Assembly (NCBI GenBank): GCA_007922305.1
Contig: ML677374.1
Coordinates: 14,247,080 to 14,311,079 of the forward strand
From: Dermatemys mawii
Lineage: Eukaryota; Chordata; Testudines; Dermatemydidae
Length of the DNA: 64,000 nt
Direction: 5' to 3'
In this document: piece after piece, positions 11,586 to 21,587 of the stretch
Layout of the letters: the number at the start of each line of letters is the position of its first letter
Numbering within the stretch: the stretch's first letter is position 1
Made by a program: the position numbers and the translations under genes
Notes under the pieces: model-generated
The model's input: the letters and a program-made list of their open reading frames with translations, nothing else
Told to the model about the DNA's origin: nothing
The model's database searches: none

Positions 11586-12601
11586 CTACGGAGAATGTTG
11601 GAACAGTGTTCAGAGTAGGGTTCCTGCCACTTCCCGGCACTCCACCCCCACCCCCCGCCCCCGCCACAGCTTTTCAGGGCAGGGAAGAAATCCTTCCCCC
11701 TGCCTGCTGCTCAGAGTGGGGCTCCTGCAACTTACCGGCACTCCCCACCCCCTCCCTCGGCACAGCTTTTCTGGGGCAGGGAAAAAATCATTTCCCTTGC
11801 CTCTGGAGTGCACTCACCATGGCAGGGGCTCCGTTGCTGTATCTGTGCTCTCTGCGGGACAGGCAAACGGGGAATGCGGGGGAATCATAGGCATGTCTGT
11901 TCTTTACAAGGGAACCACTGTGAAATGTATCTTTTTATTTTAGAAGGATCGTCCTTGAGCCCTGCGCCATCGCTCTTATCAACAGCTGAGAGGCTGAGGC
12001 GACTGAGGAAGCGGCCACGAAGGAGCAAAGAGGATCTTGTACAGCAAGTAATGCAACAGGCTGTAACGGAGAATCGAGTTGCACAGAGGTGGAGGGAGAA
12101 CGAGAGCAAGTTGAGGGAGAAGGCGCAGAAGGAGAATGCGATTCACTGCCGGAAAAGCACCGATAAGCTGTTCTCATTACTGCAGCTTCAATTGGAGACT
12201 ATGCAGCGGATTGCCACCCTTCAGGAGGAGAAGCACCGCGCTCTCCGCCCCAATTATCATTTGCCCCAAAACCCTTCCCCTTCTGGGCCTCAGTACCCTC
12301 CAGGCCACTATCATCAGCTATATGGTTATCACCATCCACAGCTGCCTCCAACCCCTCTGTCTTCACCGAACAACCCCCAAACCCCGGACCATTATCCACT
12401 GCAGTCAACCCCTAATAACATGCCTTACTGCCCTCCGCAAATGGGGTTCGGGGGACATGGCCACTTTGAGGGCACTGGAGACTCAGAGACCCGGACATAT
12501 TCCGATCTCTGACTGACCCCATACCACCCCCATTGCACCTCCCCCGGCTTCCCCCTCACACGCATCACAATATTTTCTTTCAGCAACCGAAGTACCTGTT
12601 C

Positions 12602-12641
12602 AATAAATGAATTGTCTTCTTAATAAATGGGTTTCTTTATT
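12602..12641. terminator. Overlapping polyadenylation signals of the two convergent Harbinger genes
   Basis: AATAAA occurs on the plus strand at 12602-12607 and 12622-12627, 90-115 bp after the MYB-gene stop. TTTATT at 12636-12641 is AATAAA on the minus strand, about 95 bp past the transposase stop. Both genes therefore appear to terminate in the same 40 bp. Confidence 0.7.
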
Positions 12642-12732
12642 AAGTGTACATACATCATTATAGGCTACAGAAAAGCAAATGCCTGTTCCTATTAAAAGAA
12701 TGCTCCCTCCCTCCCTCCGTCTGCACCTCACT

Positions 12733-13974
12733 TTAGAACTGGCTTTCAGCTTCAAAATGCTCCCTCAAGGCTTCCCTGACCCTAACAGCCTCGCGCTGGT
12801 CCCCTTTAAGAACCTTGCTCTCTGGCTGGGCGTATGTGGCCTTCAGGCGTTGAACCTCCGAGGACCATGCCTGAGTGAAGCCTTCGCCCTTCCGCTCACA
12901 AAGATTATGTAGGGCACAGCACGCGGAAATAACCGTGGAGATACTACCCTCAGCCAAGTCTAGCCTTCCATAAAGACAGCGCCAGCGCGCCTTGAGACAC
13001 CCAAAAGCACACTCCACAGTCATTCGACACCGGCTAAGCCTGTAGTTGAACCTTTCCTGACTGCTGTCCAGGCTCCCTGTGTAGGGTTTCATGAGCCAGG
13101 GCATTAAAGGGTAAGCGGGGTCGCCAAGAATCACTGTGGGCATTTCCACTTCCCCCACGGGGATCCTCTGGTCTGGGAAAAAAGTCCCGGCTTGCAGCTT
13201 CATGAACAGGCCGGTGTTGCGGAAGATGCGTGTGTCATGCACCTTTCCAGACCAGCCAGCATTAATGTCAGTAAAACGCCCACGGTGATCCGCAAGCGCC
13301 TGGAGAACCATGGAGAAGTACCCCTTTCGGTTAACGTACTCGTCTGCTAAGTGGGCGGGCGCCAGAATAGGTATATGGGTCCCACCTATCGCCCCTCCAC
13401 AGTTAGGGAAACCCATTTCTTCAAAGCCAGCAACAATGTCATGCACGTTACCCAGAGTCATGATTTTTCGTAGCAGGATGCGATTAATGGCCCTGCACAC
13501 TTGCATCAGCACAACTCCAACGGTCGACTTTCCAACCCCAGACTGGTTGGCCACCGATCGGTAGCTGTCTGGTGTAGCCAGCTTCCACATCGCGATAGCC
13601 ACCTGCTTCTCCACCGGGAGGGCAGCTCTCAATCTGGTGTCCTTGCGCCGCAGGGCGGGGGCGAGTTCAGCACGCAGTCCCATGAAAGTCGCTTTTCTCA
13701 TTCGAAAGTTTTGCAGCCATTGTTCGTCATCCCAGACTTGCATGACGATGCGATCCCACCACTCAGTGCTTGTTTCCCGTGCCCAGAAGCGGCGTTCAAC
13801 AGTCGTGAGCATGTCCATTAATGAGACAAGAAGCTTCGTGTCAAACGCATTCACCGCTTCGATCTCGTCTTCAGACTCATCACTGTCATCCTGCATGTCA
13901 AGGATTAACTCCACTGCACACAGAGATGTGCTGGCGACAGTCGTCAGCATGTTCCTCAGCAGTTCTGGATTCAT
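12733..13974 (-). CDS. HARBI1-like DDE transposase, full-length frame, first catalytic Asp lost
   Basis: This is the nuclease of the Harbinger element, which would cut and join the element ends at TWA targets. The 413-aa frame from ATG 13974 has no internal stop. It shows an acidic N terminus, a helix-turn-helix (about residues 135-162, 'SYRSVANQSGVGKSTVG'), then the DDE domain: 'NCGGAIGGTHIPIL', 'GYFSMVLQALADHRGRF', 'GWSGKVHDTRIFRN', 'GDPAYPLMPWLMKPYTG' and 'VECAFGCLKARWR'. The second Asp (285) and the Glu (321) are present. The first Asp of the usual A-I-D-G-T-H-I-P motif is Gly197 (codon GGT, 13384-13386), a single A-to-G change, so catalysis is probably abolished. The frame continues open upstream to 14118. 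The start at 13974 is preferred because the relative at 61875-63000 has its own ATG at the same place (MDPKLL versus MNPELL). Confidence 0.9.
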   Translation of the reverse strand: MNPELLRNMLTTVASTSLCAVELILDMQDDSDESEDEIEAVNAFDTKLLVSLMDMLTTVERRFWARETSTEWWDRIVMQVWDDEQWLQNFRMRKATFMGLRAELAPALRRKDTRLRAALPVEKQVAIAMWKLATPDSYRSVANQSGVGKSTVGVVLMQVCRAINRILLRKIMTLGNVHDIVAGFEEMGFPNCGGAIGGTHIPILAPAHLADEYVNRKGYFSMVLQALADHRGRFTDINAGWSGKVHDTRIFRNTGLFMKLQAGTFFPDQRIPVGEVEMPTVILGDPAYPLMPWLMKPYTGSLDSSQERFNYRLSRCRMTVECAFGCLKARWRCLYGRLDLAEGSISTVISACCALHNLCERKGEGFTQAWSSEVQRLKATYAQPESKVLKGDQREAVRVREALREHFEAESQF

Positions 13975-14540
13975 TGCGGCACACGACAATGGAAGATGGA
14001 GCGCGCCTTGCTGAAACCGTTGAAAGATGGTGCCGGAGGTGGAAGGAAACACAGGGATTGCTGGGATATGCCAAAAAGCATCATGGGTAGTTGAAGCAGG
14101 ATACAGAATGCCCCGCAAGTGACGCCCCCCCTACCACAAGGCATTGCGCCAGATCGGGAAGAGATGTACTGTGGGATACATGCCCTAATGAGCTGCTCTT
14201 AATGCCGCATTAAGTCCCGCAAATGTGGCCATGCTATAACGCTGGAGCATCTCAGTGTGGACATACAATAATGCTATTCATATTACTGTATAAGGGGACC
14301 GCTATAACCAATAGCGCTATAATCTTGTAAGTGTAACCATGCCCTTAGCAAGGCGGAAAAGTCTTGGAGCTCAGGCTCCAGCCTGAGCCCAAACATCTAT
14401 GCTTGTATTTGTAGCCCCACAACGTGAGCCTGAGTCAGTTGAACCAGGCTCTGAGACTTGCTGACACAGGATTGTTGGTTGGTTGGTTGGTTTTCGTTAT
14501 TGTGTAGATGTACCCTACGTGTGTGGAGGCATGGATGTAA

Positions 14541-14740
14541 AAGAAGAGCCAGAGCGGTACTGGATTGGGAGTCAGACCCAGCTTCTATTCCTTGCTCCAA
14601 CACAGGCTGCTGTGAGATCTTGGACAAGTCGCTTCAGCACAATGTGATTGTTTCTCTTCCCACTCTTTGTCTATGTCATCTATTAGGACTCTAAGCTCTA
14701 TAGGATGGGAAATGTCTTAGTACACGTTTATGCAGGATTA
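14541..14740 (+). repeat. MIR-like SINE
   Basis: The order is 'gagccagagcggtactggat', 'gggagtcagacccagcttct', 'gctgtgagatcttggacaag' and then 'cactctttgtctatgtcatc', matching the MIR layout of tRNA-related part, 'gaccttgggcaag' and core. Diverged; ends approximate. Confidence 0.6.
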
Positions 14741-14790
14741 GCTCAAAAGGGCTCTGATCTTAGCTGGGGCATCTAAGCACTGTGGTGATC

Positions 14791-14912
14791 AGGGTGACCA
14801 GGTGTCCTGATTTTATAGGGACAGTCCCAATTTTTGGATCTTTTTCTTATATAGTCTCCTATTATGCACACACCCGCCATCTGATTTTTCACACTTGCAG
14901 TCTGGTCACCCT
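14791..14912. mobile_element. Palindromic MITE with AGGGTGACCAG ends, copy 1
   Basis: It begins AGGGTGACCAGGTGTCCTGA and ends GTCTGGTCACCCT, giving 11-bp inverted ends around an internal 'ttttatagggacagtccc' module. A second, inverted-orientation copy is at 21588-21696. The family of transposase that moved it is not clear from the sequence. Confidence 0.7.
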
Positions 14913-16039
14913 AATGGTGATACAAATAAACAACAGATACTTCAGTGAGGTTCACTCTATTAAGGGATGTGCTGTAGTAGGTGCAACACTTTTCCCCCTT
15001 ACAATACAGCTTCTCTACACTTGTTTTCCCCTCTGACTGTTCTCTGCTCTATTTTTCCCTGCTCTTCCCAGTGGAACATGAACCCAGCAACATTTGAGTA
15101 GGAGTGGAACTTCTGAACCTGCTATGCAGAACTGGGTTTGAACTTAGACAAAATAGTTCTGACCATACTTAGTACTTGTCCTGGGGTCCAGCTTCCCACT
15201 TTAGGTATAGATCAAGTTTAATCAGAAAAAGAACACAGTTTTTAGACCTTGCTGTGCTGTTATTCAAGCCATTGTATAAATTCCTGAAAGAGGGTGCAGT
15301 AGTATATGGGAGAACCCAGTGCTCTGCTCTATTCTTTTTCCTGGAGCCCTCACTGACAGAAGAGTTTGCAGAACACTTGCTTTTGGCATGAAGTTGAGTA
15401 TGTTTGCAAGGTGGAGGCCAAATGCTGCCCTCATACTATCTCAGGAGGAAATTTGGCCCTCATCACACACACAAGCTCATTCAGGCTTAGCCACTCAGGT
15501 ACCAGTGCTGAGGGATGCACTATAAAAATGTAAAGGCTTAGAGTGGGCTGGTTTACAGCAGCACAGCAAAACGGCCCTTTCCCCTGGTGACTGCCTGGGT
15601 TCAAGAATCTAAGCCTTTCTAACTATAAGGACTAAAGTGTTTTGTTTGTTTAATATTTATATAACAAAAACTTCAGATTGTGAGCTGGGTGTAAACTGAC
15701 GCAGTGGTGACTGCTCGAATCAGCAAACAGCCTGAAACAATAAGAGGTTTGACATGCTCTCATTTGTCTCAGTGGGATTGAGTTTTAAACCTAATGATAG
15801 TTATCAATGGTGCAATTTAAATTTCATTTCACTAATCTCAGCATTCATGAAATACATTTGCATGACAGAGATCTATGCTATCTACTGAGAGTAGTGTGTC
15901 ATTTGGTGTACAGAATTTAGGTGTGGTAAATACACCACTTTTCCCTAATCTGCCTCCTGAAGATAGTTATCATGGTGCAACTGGTTACCATCAGTTTCTG
16001 ACCAATCAATTCTTGTTACTTCTACAAAGGCCAGCTCAT

Positions 16040-16413
16040 AGATCGACATAAGGCAGCTGAGGTCGACCAAAGTCTAAATATCTATACTACAGCATTGCGT
16101 CCAGCAACGCAAGTCCCCCACGATACCAATTTAATAAGTCCACCTCCATGAGAGGCATAGTGTTTAGGTCAATGTAGTTAGGGTGACGCGGGGTCTGTGT
16201 ACGCACTGTGCTGCTGCCCGGGCTCTCAGCGCTGGGGAGTTCCTTGAGGAGCTGACCGCCCTGGCTCTCAGCCCACCCCCTACTCCCTCTAAGTCAGTGG
16301 AAGTGCTCCTGGAGAGGATGCTGACAGAAGGAGGGTAGTGTGGACATGAAAAACTGCAGTAATTACTGCAGTGGCTGTAAGGCTGATTTAATTGTGTAGT
16401 GTAGACAAGGCCC
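16040..16413. mobile_element. Harbinger-like MITE
   Basis: The right end GTAGTGTAGACAAGGCCCT followed by TAA matches the 'gtctacac' terminal style of the other MITEs here. The interior has a GC-rich 'cccgggctctcagcgctggg' stretch and paired 'ctgcagtaattactgcag'. The left end is not well defined. Confidence 0.5.
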
Positions 16414-16777
16414 TAAGGAACTCAATTGTGAGCAGAGGCTGTGAGTGACTGATGCAAATCCAACCAGCAGAGATTTTACTGAAATACTAGCCTGAACCCT
16501 ACCTTCTAGCATAGAGAGCTCCAACAGCTCAAGGGGCCAAACTAGCGGGTGCTATTTTCAAGACCAATAAGATACTCTGCGTGTAATTCTGGCACTATTG
16601 AAGTCAATGGCAAAACTCTGATGAGTCTCTATTCCAAGCAAACAGAATGTTTAGGCTGATGTCCCTTTACCCTTAATATATATATATACCAGAACGATAG
16701 TTTTATTTTGTTAATGGGGTTCCATGAGAATCCTGCTGAAGGAAGGGATACACTGAAGAAAGGCACATTTCTCAGCC

Positions 16778-17056
16778 CTGGTCTACACTAGGGAGGAATA
16801 GCCAATAGTGTAGCTGAAGTTGACATATTTAGGTCAACTTATTGCAGTGTCTTCACGATGGTGAGTTGACTGCTGCCTCTCCCCAGATGACTCCGCTTGT
16901 GCCTCTCACGGTGATGAAGTACTGGTGTCAACGGGAGAGCACTTGGGGATCGATTTATCACGATTTATGATTTATGATTACGATTTATCACGATTTACGA
17001 TTTTATTAATCACTACTCGCTGATCCGGCGGGTAGCGTAGACCAGTCACAACCCCT
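16778..17056 (-). mobile_element. Harbinger-like MITE with CCGGCGGGTAG end, minus orientation
   Basis: One end is TGGTCTACACTAGGG and the other is GATCCGGCGGGTAGCGTAGACCA. Inside are 'gctgaagttgacatatttag' and 'ggggatcgatttatcacgat'. Read on the minus strand this is the same family as the element at 30348-30694. Confidence 0.7.
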
Positions 17057-19453
17057 CCCCAACCAGCACTAGGCACTTTCCAAAGTATGCTGATCCAATA
17101 TTGGCACCTAGATGGAGGTAGGTCACAGAGCTCTGAACCACCCCAAACTCCCAGAACTTCTTCTATCACACGCACTGCATCTTTTAAGCTAGTGTTGAAT
17201 TTGGCCCTGCTGACAGGATAAGAGAATTCAGGTCACCCACTCTGCTTTACACTACACTCTCCAGGCCGTACTATATGGTATTCTTCCTTTTGAGAAACAT
17301 AAAGATAACAAGTAACCCCCATGAGACTCCCCATGGTTAAGAAAGAACACTTTGACAAGTGACCTCATGGCTAGGTACAGTATGATTTGGGTTATATTGT
17401 AATAGGCTACAGAACTGTTCTTGGAACTGCAATCTAGTAATAGACTTGTCAGAAATATGTACTCAGGTCTGGATTGACATCTAGAACAGAAACTTGAATT
17501 ACTTTAGTACTGGCTTGACTGGTGTTGAGAATGAAGTCTTTCTTTTATCCACAGAACATAGATAGAATCCATGCAAGCTTCACTTATGCTCCCCACCAAC
17601 ATACCCTATCTCTGAGTTGGAGTGACCACTTCTCAGTGTGAGTGGGTAGTTCACAACACGCTGTCTCCTAGTCTACTAACAACAGTGTTAGTATGTGCCC
17701 ACTGTGGTGATTGTTTCTCGTGATAAGGACAGCTGAAATATGAATTGCTCTGACACCACCAACTCATTTAGCATGTTGTGTACCACTAGCCATCATAATG
17801 TTAACTCAAACGGAGTTTTAAAACAACCACTTATTGGGTAAAAGCACCATCTCCTATTACCACTCCCCTGAGCCATCAAGACACCCTCATCCCCCCAATC
17901 CAGCAACATTTAACATCAAGCAAAAGGTTTCCCATACACACTGCTGTGGGTCATGGCACTGGTATTTGTGTATGAGACAAGTTCTGACTTTTGTCTTTGT
18001 CTTCTTATCAGAACCTTGAAAATCTGTTTCAATTAACTTTATGACAAGAATTATATAACTAACATTTAGAATAGCCCTGACTTTTAGTGACATATTTCTG
18101 ATCAACTCTATCAAAAATCCTCCTTACTTTTCGAGTTTGAGATTTTTTAATTCAAGATTTAATACATACGTTACCAGAGATCCACATTTTTAACTATTAA
18201 CCAACTGACCTGAGAAACATTCAATACCTCAGTCTGGGTTAGCTAATCTGAGTAAGCCTACACTAATGGTCCTGTTTAAAAGTAGGCTTGCTGAAGTCTC
18301 TTCTACATGTAAGAATTACCCCAGCACATTCATATTACCTATTATGTTTCAGTAACCAGTATAGCAGGCTCATAAAAAATATTCCTTGCAACTGTTGCAG
18401 TATCACTGCATTCTGGATCCCTATTCCAATTCCCAGCATAGCTCCTTAAAAGCATCTCATTGTTTAGCATTATAAAGTACAAAATGAACTCCCACACTAG
18501 AGACTTTTAACATAAACATTAAATATTGTTTTAAAGAACTGAATGAAACAGACAAAGCATTGCAGGTTGGGTGCTCTTTCCTCAGCCCTTTAATTGTTGT
18601 TTTAAACCTCTTCCTACATGTTTCATATAGAGACCCTACAACCATCTCCATTCCCCACAACTATAAAGCATCGCAATAGATTGTATGTTTTCTCAATGAA
18701 TTTCTAGGGGGCCTACCTCTTTTATAATTCTTCCCCAGCATACTTTACCTCCCAGTCTAGCTTTCCTAACCCCAGTCCCAGAGCACCTTTGTTCTGGGCT
18801 CAGCCAAGAGAGCTATGTCTGCCAGGTTGAGCTCTTCTTAGAAGAACAGATTGTCCTGTGATACTTCATTTCCTCGAGCTCATTCAGACAAAGCTCATAT
18901 CACCCAATAAATAAGCAAAAGTACATACACTTTGCAGTGCTCCTGCACAGAGTAGAGAGAAAGAACAGTTTTCTTCTAGCAGCAGAGACTCTCCCGAGGA
19001 GTCTGTCCTCATCTGGCCCCATGCTGAAAACCCACATTTCGGAGGCTTTGGAGAAGGTGGGACTTGGGTAGGCTGAGGGCTGCAGAGGTTTGGTGGATAA
19101 TTATCTAGGAATAGGGGCAGCCCTTTTTTACTGCCCCGTTGGGAGTAAGTCAGTGGATAGGTGCTTGTGGAAATGCAGGGTCACCGTCCTGCCCCCTTCC
19201 CTCGAGCTACTGAGGTAACTGTTCTCTGGGTCCCTGCTCCCCACTGCCGAGCACGCGTGGCCTACCGAGCTGCTGGGAGAGTCATTGCCCTCAGACATAG
19301 TCTGAGGAAGATGCAGGAGGGAAAGACCCGGCTCCATGAGGGCAGGAACTGGGAGTCCTCCTGGCTGGGGGGCCACTGACAAGTTCAACAGCAACACCAA
19401 CCGTGGACTCCCTCCACCTCCGGGTTATAGTGAGGGCCATGGCCTGACCTTCT

Positions 19454-19465
19454 CAAGATGGCGGC
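19454..19465 (+). promoter_or_regulatory. YY1-type promoter motif 1
   Basis: CAAGATGGCGGC is an exact match to the YY1 core with its flanks, in the orientation usual near transcription starts. A related AAAGATGGCG lies 49 bp downstream. Confidence 0.65.
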
Positions 19466-19502
19466 GACGGGGGGGCGGTCGTTGTATGTACCTGGGCCTT
19501 CC

Positions 19503-19512
19503 AAAGATGGCG
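19503..19512 (+). promoter_or_regulatory. YY1-type promoter motif 2
   Basis: AAAGATGGCG shares the AAGATGGCG core with the site at 19454 and has the same orientation. It may mark a second start position. Confidence 0.5.
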
Positions 19513-19824
19513 AGGAGGGCCGGCCGGCCGGCCGCTGGAGCCTGGTTGTGGGGAGTGCGCTTGCGCGCCGGGGCCCCGAGTGCAGTGAAATTCCGGTAGG
19601 GAGGGGGGAGGAGGAGGAGGTGGTGAGTGAGCGGCAGACACGGAGCGACGGGCTTAAGCCCCAGTTAGGGGACCCTGTGTGCTACGGCGGCGCCCGACGC
19701 GGAGCCAGACCCCGGGGGGGCCAGGAGCGGGCGGCGTGAGGGGGACTCGCCGCCGCCGGCTAGTTCGTTCGCTGCCGCCTCGCCGCCGCCGCTCGGACTC
19801 CCTCCCCGGGTAGAGAGGGGGAGA

Positions 19825-19870
19825 ATGACGGAGCTCCAGTCCGCCCTGCTACTGCGGAGGCAACTAGCAG
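19825..19870 (+). CDS. UBE2G1: UBE2G1 exon 1 (coding part)
   Basis: It encodes residues 1-15 (MTELQSALLLRRQLA) and the first base of codon 16. UBE2G1 is a cytosolic ubiquitin-conjugating enzyme (E2) that accepts ubiquitin from E1 and builds Lys48-linked chains, notably with cullin-RING ligases such as CRL4. The N-terminal helix encoded here contacts E1 and E3. The ATG follows 'gggagaATGA' with G or A at the key upstream positions, and the sequence matches the family's N terminus. The donor is GCAG|GTACCC at 19871. Confidence 0.95.
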
Positions 19871-21587
19871 GTACCCGGGCTGGGGCCTGGGCCGGGGGCG
19901 GCGGTCCGGGAGCCCCGCTTAGGGGGGCGAGCGGCGTCGGGCCTGTGGCGGCCGGGAGCTGGCGGTGGGGGGCGGGAGCGTGGGGGTGGGGGTAAGTTAC
20001 GGGCCGGCTCTGTGGACAGGCGTGGGGGGGGGGAGAGGAGGGAAGATTGGGGTACCCCCCGCCGGCAGCTGAGGGAAGTAGGCCGCCGGGGGGAGGGGGA
20101 GCTGCGTGGTGGAAGCGGGGGAGGGGCTCAGACTGGGGTGCTTGGAGGGCCATAATGGGGGCTAGTGTATTTCCTTCCCCCTGCGATGGAGGTCGCCGTC
20201 GGGCGCGTTGGAGATGTCCTCCCCCCACCACGGCGGATTGGGGGGTGGGGGTCTCCTTGCGCTTTCTCGGGGCGCGGCCTAAAGAGGATTTGAGGGACTC
20301 CCCAGTGGTCCCCATGTGAACGTGCTCAGGGTGTCTCCTCCTCCCTGCTAGGTTGGGGGGCTGCTAGTAACAAAGCTCCAGGAGGCGATAGCTTGGCGTA
20401 TCTCTGGGGCAGATTCTCCCCTCCCCCTCTTTTACAGGGGGGATCTGAGGGGCTACAGCTGTCAGCCCCTCTTTTCCCCCGGAGCAGCGGGCATGGCGTT
20501 TCCCCCTGCCGTGGGGAAGGGTGGGCATCTTCCCCCTCCCTTCTTTTGTCTTAAACTCCAAAGTAGGAGGCTCGGGGGGCGGGCGGGGATCTGACAAGCT
20601 TGGGGTCTGGGCTGGAGGCGTGTGGGTGCCAAGTGTGGGGTAGGGGACTGGGGTTGGGGGCGCAGGATGGAAGGAGGTGGCCAGGTCTGGCTCTGCCCCA
20701 GGTGTCTTGGGGGAGGGGATATGTTATAAAAGGTGGGGGGTCGCTGCTTGGTTCACTTTCTGACTCGCTTCCCGGTCTCCCCTCCCCCCTTCCTTTGTCC
20801 CTGGCCTGACCAGCCTTGCATGGCTTGCACACTGTGCCTCAGCCACTGCTGCTGATACTAGGGGACCTGGCTCGGCTCGGCCTGTCCCGGCGGCAGCGCC
20901 GAGCATGCGCGAGGCCGCCCGGGCGGCTGGTCTCACAATGCAGCTCCATGTGCTGCTCGCTGCCAGATTTAAAGAGAAATGATCCGGCAGTTGTGGCTGT
21001 GTCGGCTGCAGCAAGCAGCGTGTCATTTTCTCTCTGCTCCCTCCCTAGCCGGAGCACATGCTCCCTCTGGATCCCTCTAGTTTCCTGCTACCAGAATGAA
21101 GTAATCATATTTAAAAACAGACTTACTCGGTATTTGACTAAGGTGTTAGTCAAACCTACTGGCCTTTCCCTTGTGCAAAAAATAAGATTGCTTTACATCA
21201 GAAGGAAATGTATGGCACTAAGTATAACTAAAGTCTGACAAATGAGGCTTTAGTGAGTGGAGGAGTCACACAGGGGAAGAAGTCATTCATTCAGTGACGA
21301 AACCAAAATGTAGCTCTAGTGTTAGAGGCATTGCTGGAATTAAACTTGAGAAAAGCAGTAGAAAGCATGGTATACTGGCTTCATTAGCAGAGTGAGGGAA
21401 CAAGATGACCAGTAGCTTTCTTCCAGTATTAATGTCTAGCTTGCAACATAAGCAATTTTTAGAAAGTTGTTTCATGTACACTTTTTTTAAAAAAAATGCA
21501 ACTTCCTGCTCTGTCCTTATAGCTTTAAGTGGGTATGTGTATGTAGCTAACCTCAGTTCATGTGTTTTGCAAAGGTGGGTTAAAATT

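Larger units (their letters stand above)
10456..12512 (+). pseudogene. Harbinger MYB/SANT-like DNA-binding protein, two exons, frameshifted
   Basis: The ATG at 10456 opens a trihelix MYB/SANT-like domain (about residues 10-110). It has the spaced tryptophans of 'PAWSNSEVLDLI' and 'SCWGEEAVQ', then 'RRNFDTYGQISRALAERG', 'CRVKVKELRNAY' and 'CRFYKELHAIL'. In a run of seven G (10830-10836) the frame runs into a TGA at 10837. The next frame continues with an acidic Glu/Asp run and a Ser/Gln-rich segment to a donor at 11019 (GCGGAG|GTAAAA). The acceptor is at 11942-11943 (TATTTTAG). Exon 2 (11944-12512) is phase-compatible and encodes a basic 'RLRKRPRRSKED' helix, a coiled-coil-like stretch and a Pro/Tyr/His-rich tail. 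The gene is convergent with the transposase. One base in the G run breaks the protein; an assembly error there cannot be excluded. Confidence 0.8.
9930..14344. mobile_element. PIF/Harbinger DNA transposon, about 4.4 kb, near complete
   Basis: Both ends are present: GGGCTTGGTTACACTGGC on the left, and the inverse of GGGCATGGTTACACTTAC on the right. They are flanked by TTA at 9927-9929 and 14345-14347, the 3-bp TWA target duplication of this superfamily. As in other PIF/Harbinger elements it carries two genes: a MYB/SANT-like DNA-binding protein (plus strand, 10456-12512) and a HARBI1-like DDE nuclease (minus strand, 12733-13974). In studied Harbingers the MYB-like protein helps the nuclease enter the nucleus and find the ends. 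The subterminal regions contain many 'tatagcgctat' palindromes, which could be binding sites. Confidence 0.92.
9791..14515. mobile_element. Fold-back MITE split by the Harbinger insertion
   Basis: The left half is 9791-9929 and the right half is 14348-14515; everything between is the later Harbinger element plus its TTA duplication. The halves are inverted repeats of each other: the left has GTATGTCTACACAGC and 'ttcaggctggagcc', and the right has 'ggctccagcctgagcc' and GTGTAGATGTACC. The outer inverted ends read roughly GGGTATGTCTACAC. It has no coding capacity. Confidence 0.75.
1347..19439. other. Intergenic region between SPNS3 and UBE2G1
   Basis: About 18 kb separates the divergent genes. 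Apart from the transposable elements listed individually, I see no exon-like frames with splice sites, no tRNA gene and no second CpG island. The stretches 4300-5600, 5940-9100 and 17060-19440 look like unique AT-rich DNA. Short pieces such as 8320-8350, 9520-9565 and 16580-16620 contain a 'tgacttcantgg'-type phrase typical of very old dispersed repeats, too degraded to assign. Confidence 0.6.
19440..20960. promoter_or_regulatory. UBE2G1: CpG island promoter of UBE2G1
   Basis: This is the only strongly GC- and CpG-rich stretch in the window and it surrounds the UBE2G1 start codon, as expected for a housekeeping gene. No TATA box is apparent. The transcription start cannot be fixed from sequence alone; 5'UTR probably lies between about 19470 and 19824. 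The many open frames on both strands here result from GC richness. Confidence 0.85.

Noticed and set aside
13501..14090. Plus-strand frames of 89-125 codons opposite the transposase
   Set aside because: Shadows of the transposase coding strand.
16978..17020. Short 'gatttatcacgatttat' direct repeats suggesting an independent minisatellite
   Set aside because: They are a local expansion inside the MITE at 16778-17056, whose relatives carry a similar 'gatcgatttatc' module.
19665..20315. Long minus-strand frame (216 codons) opposite UBE2G1 exon 1
   Set aside because: Pro/Gly/Ala/Ser-rich composition caused by the CpG island; no domain, no splice logic and no conservation evidence.
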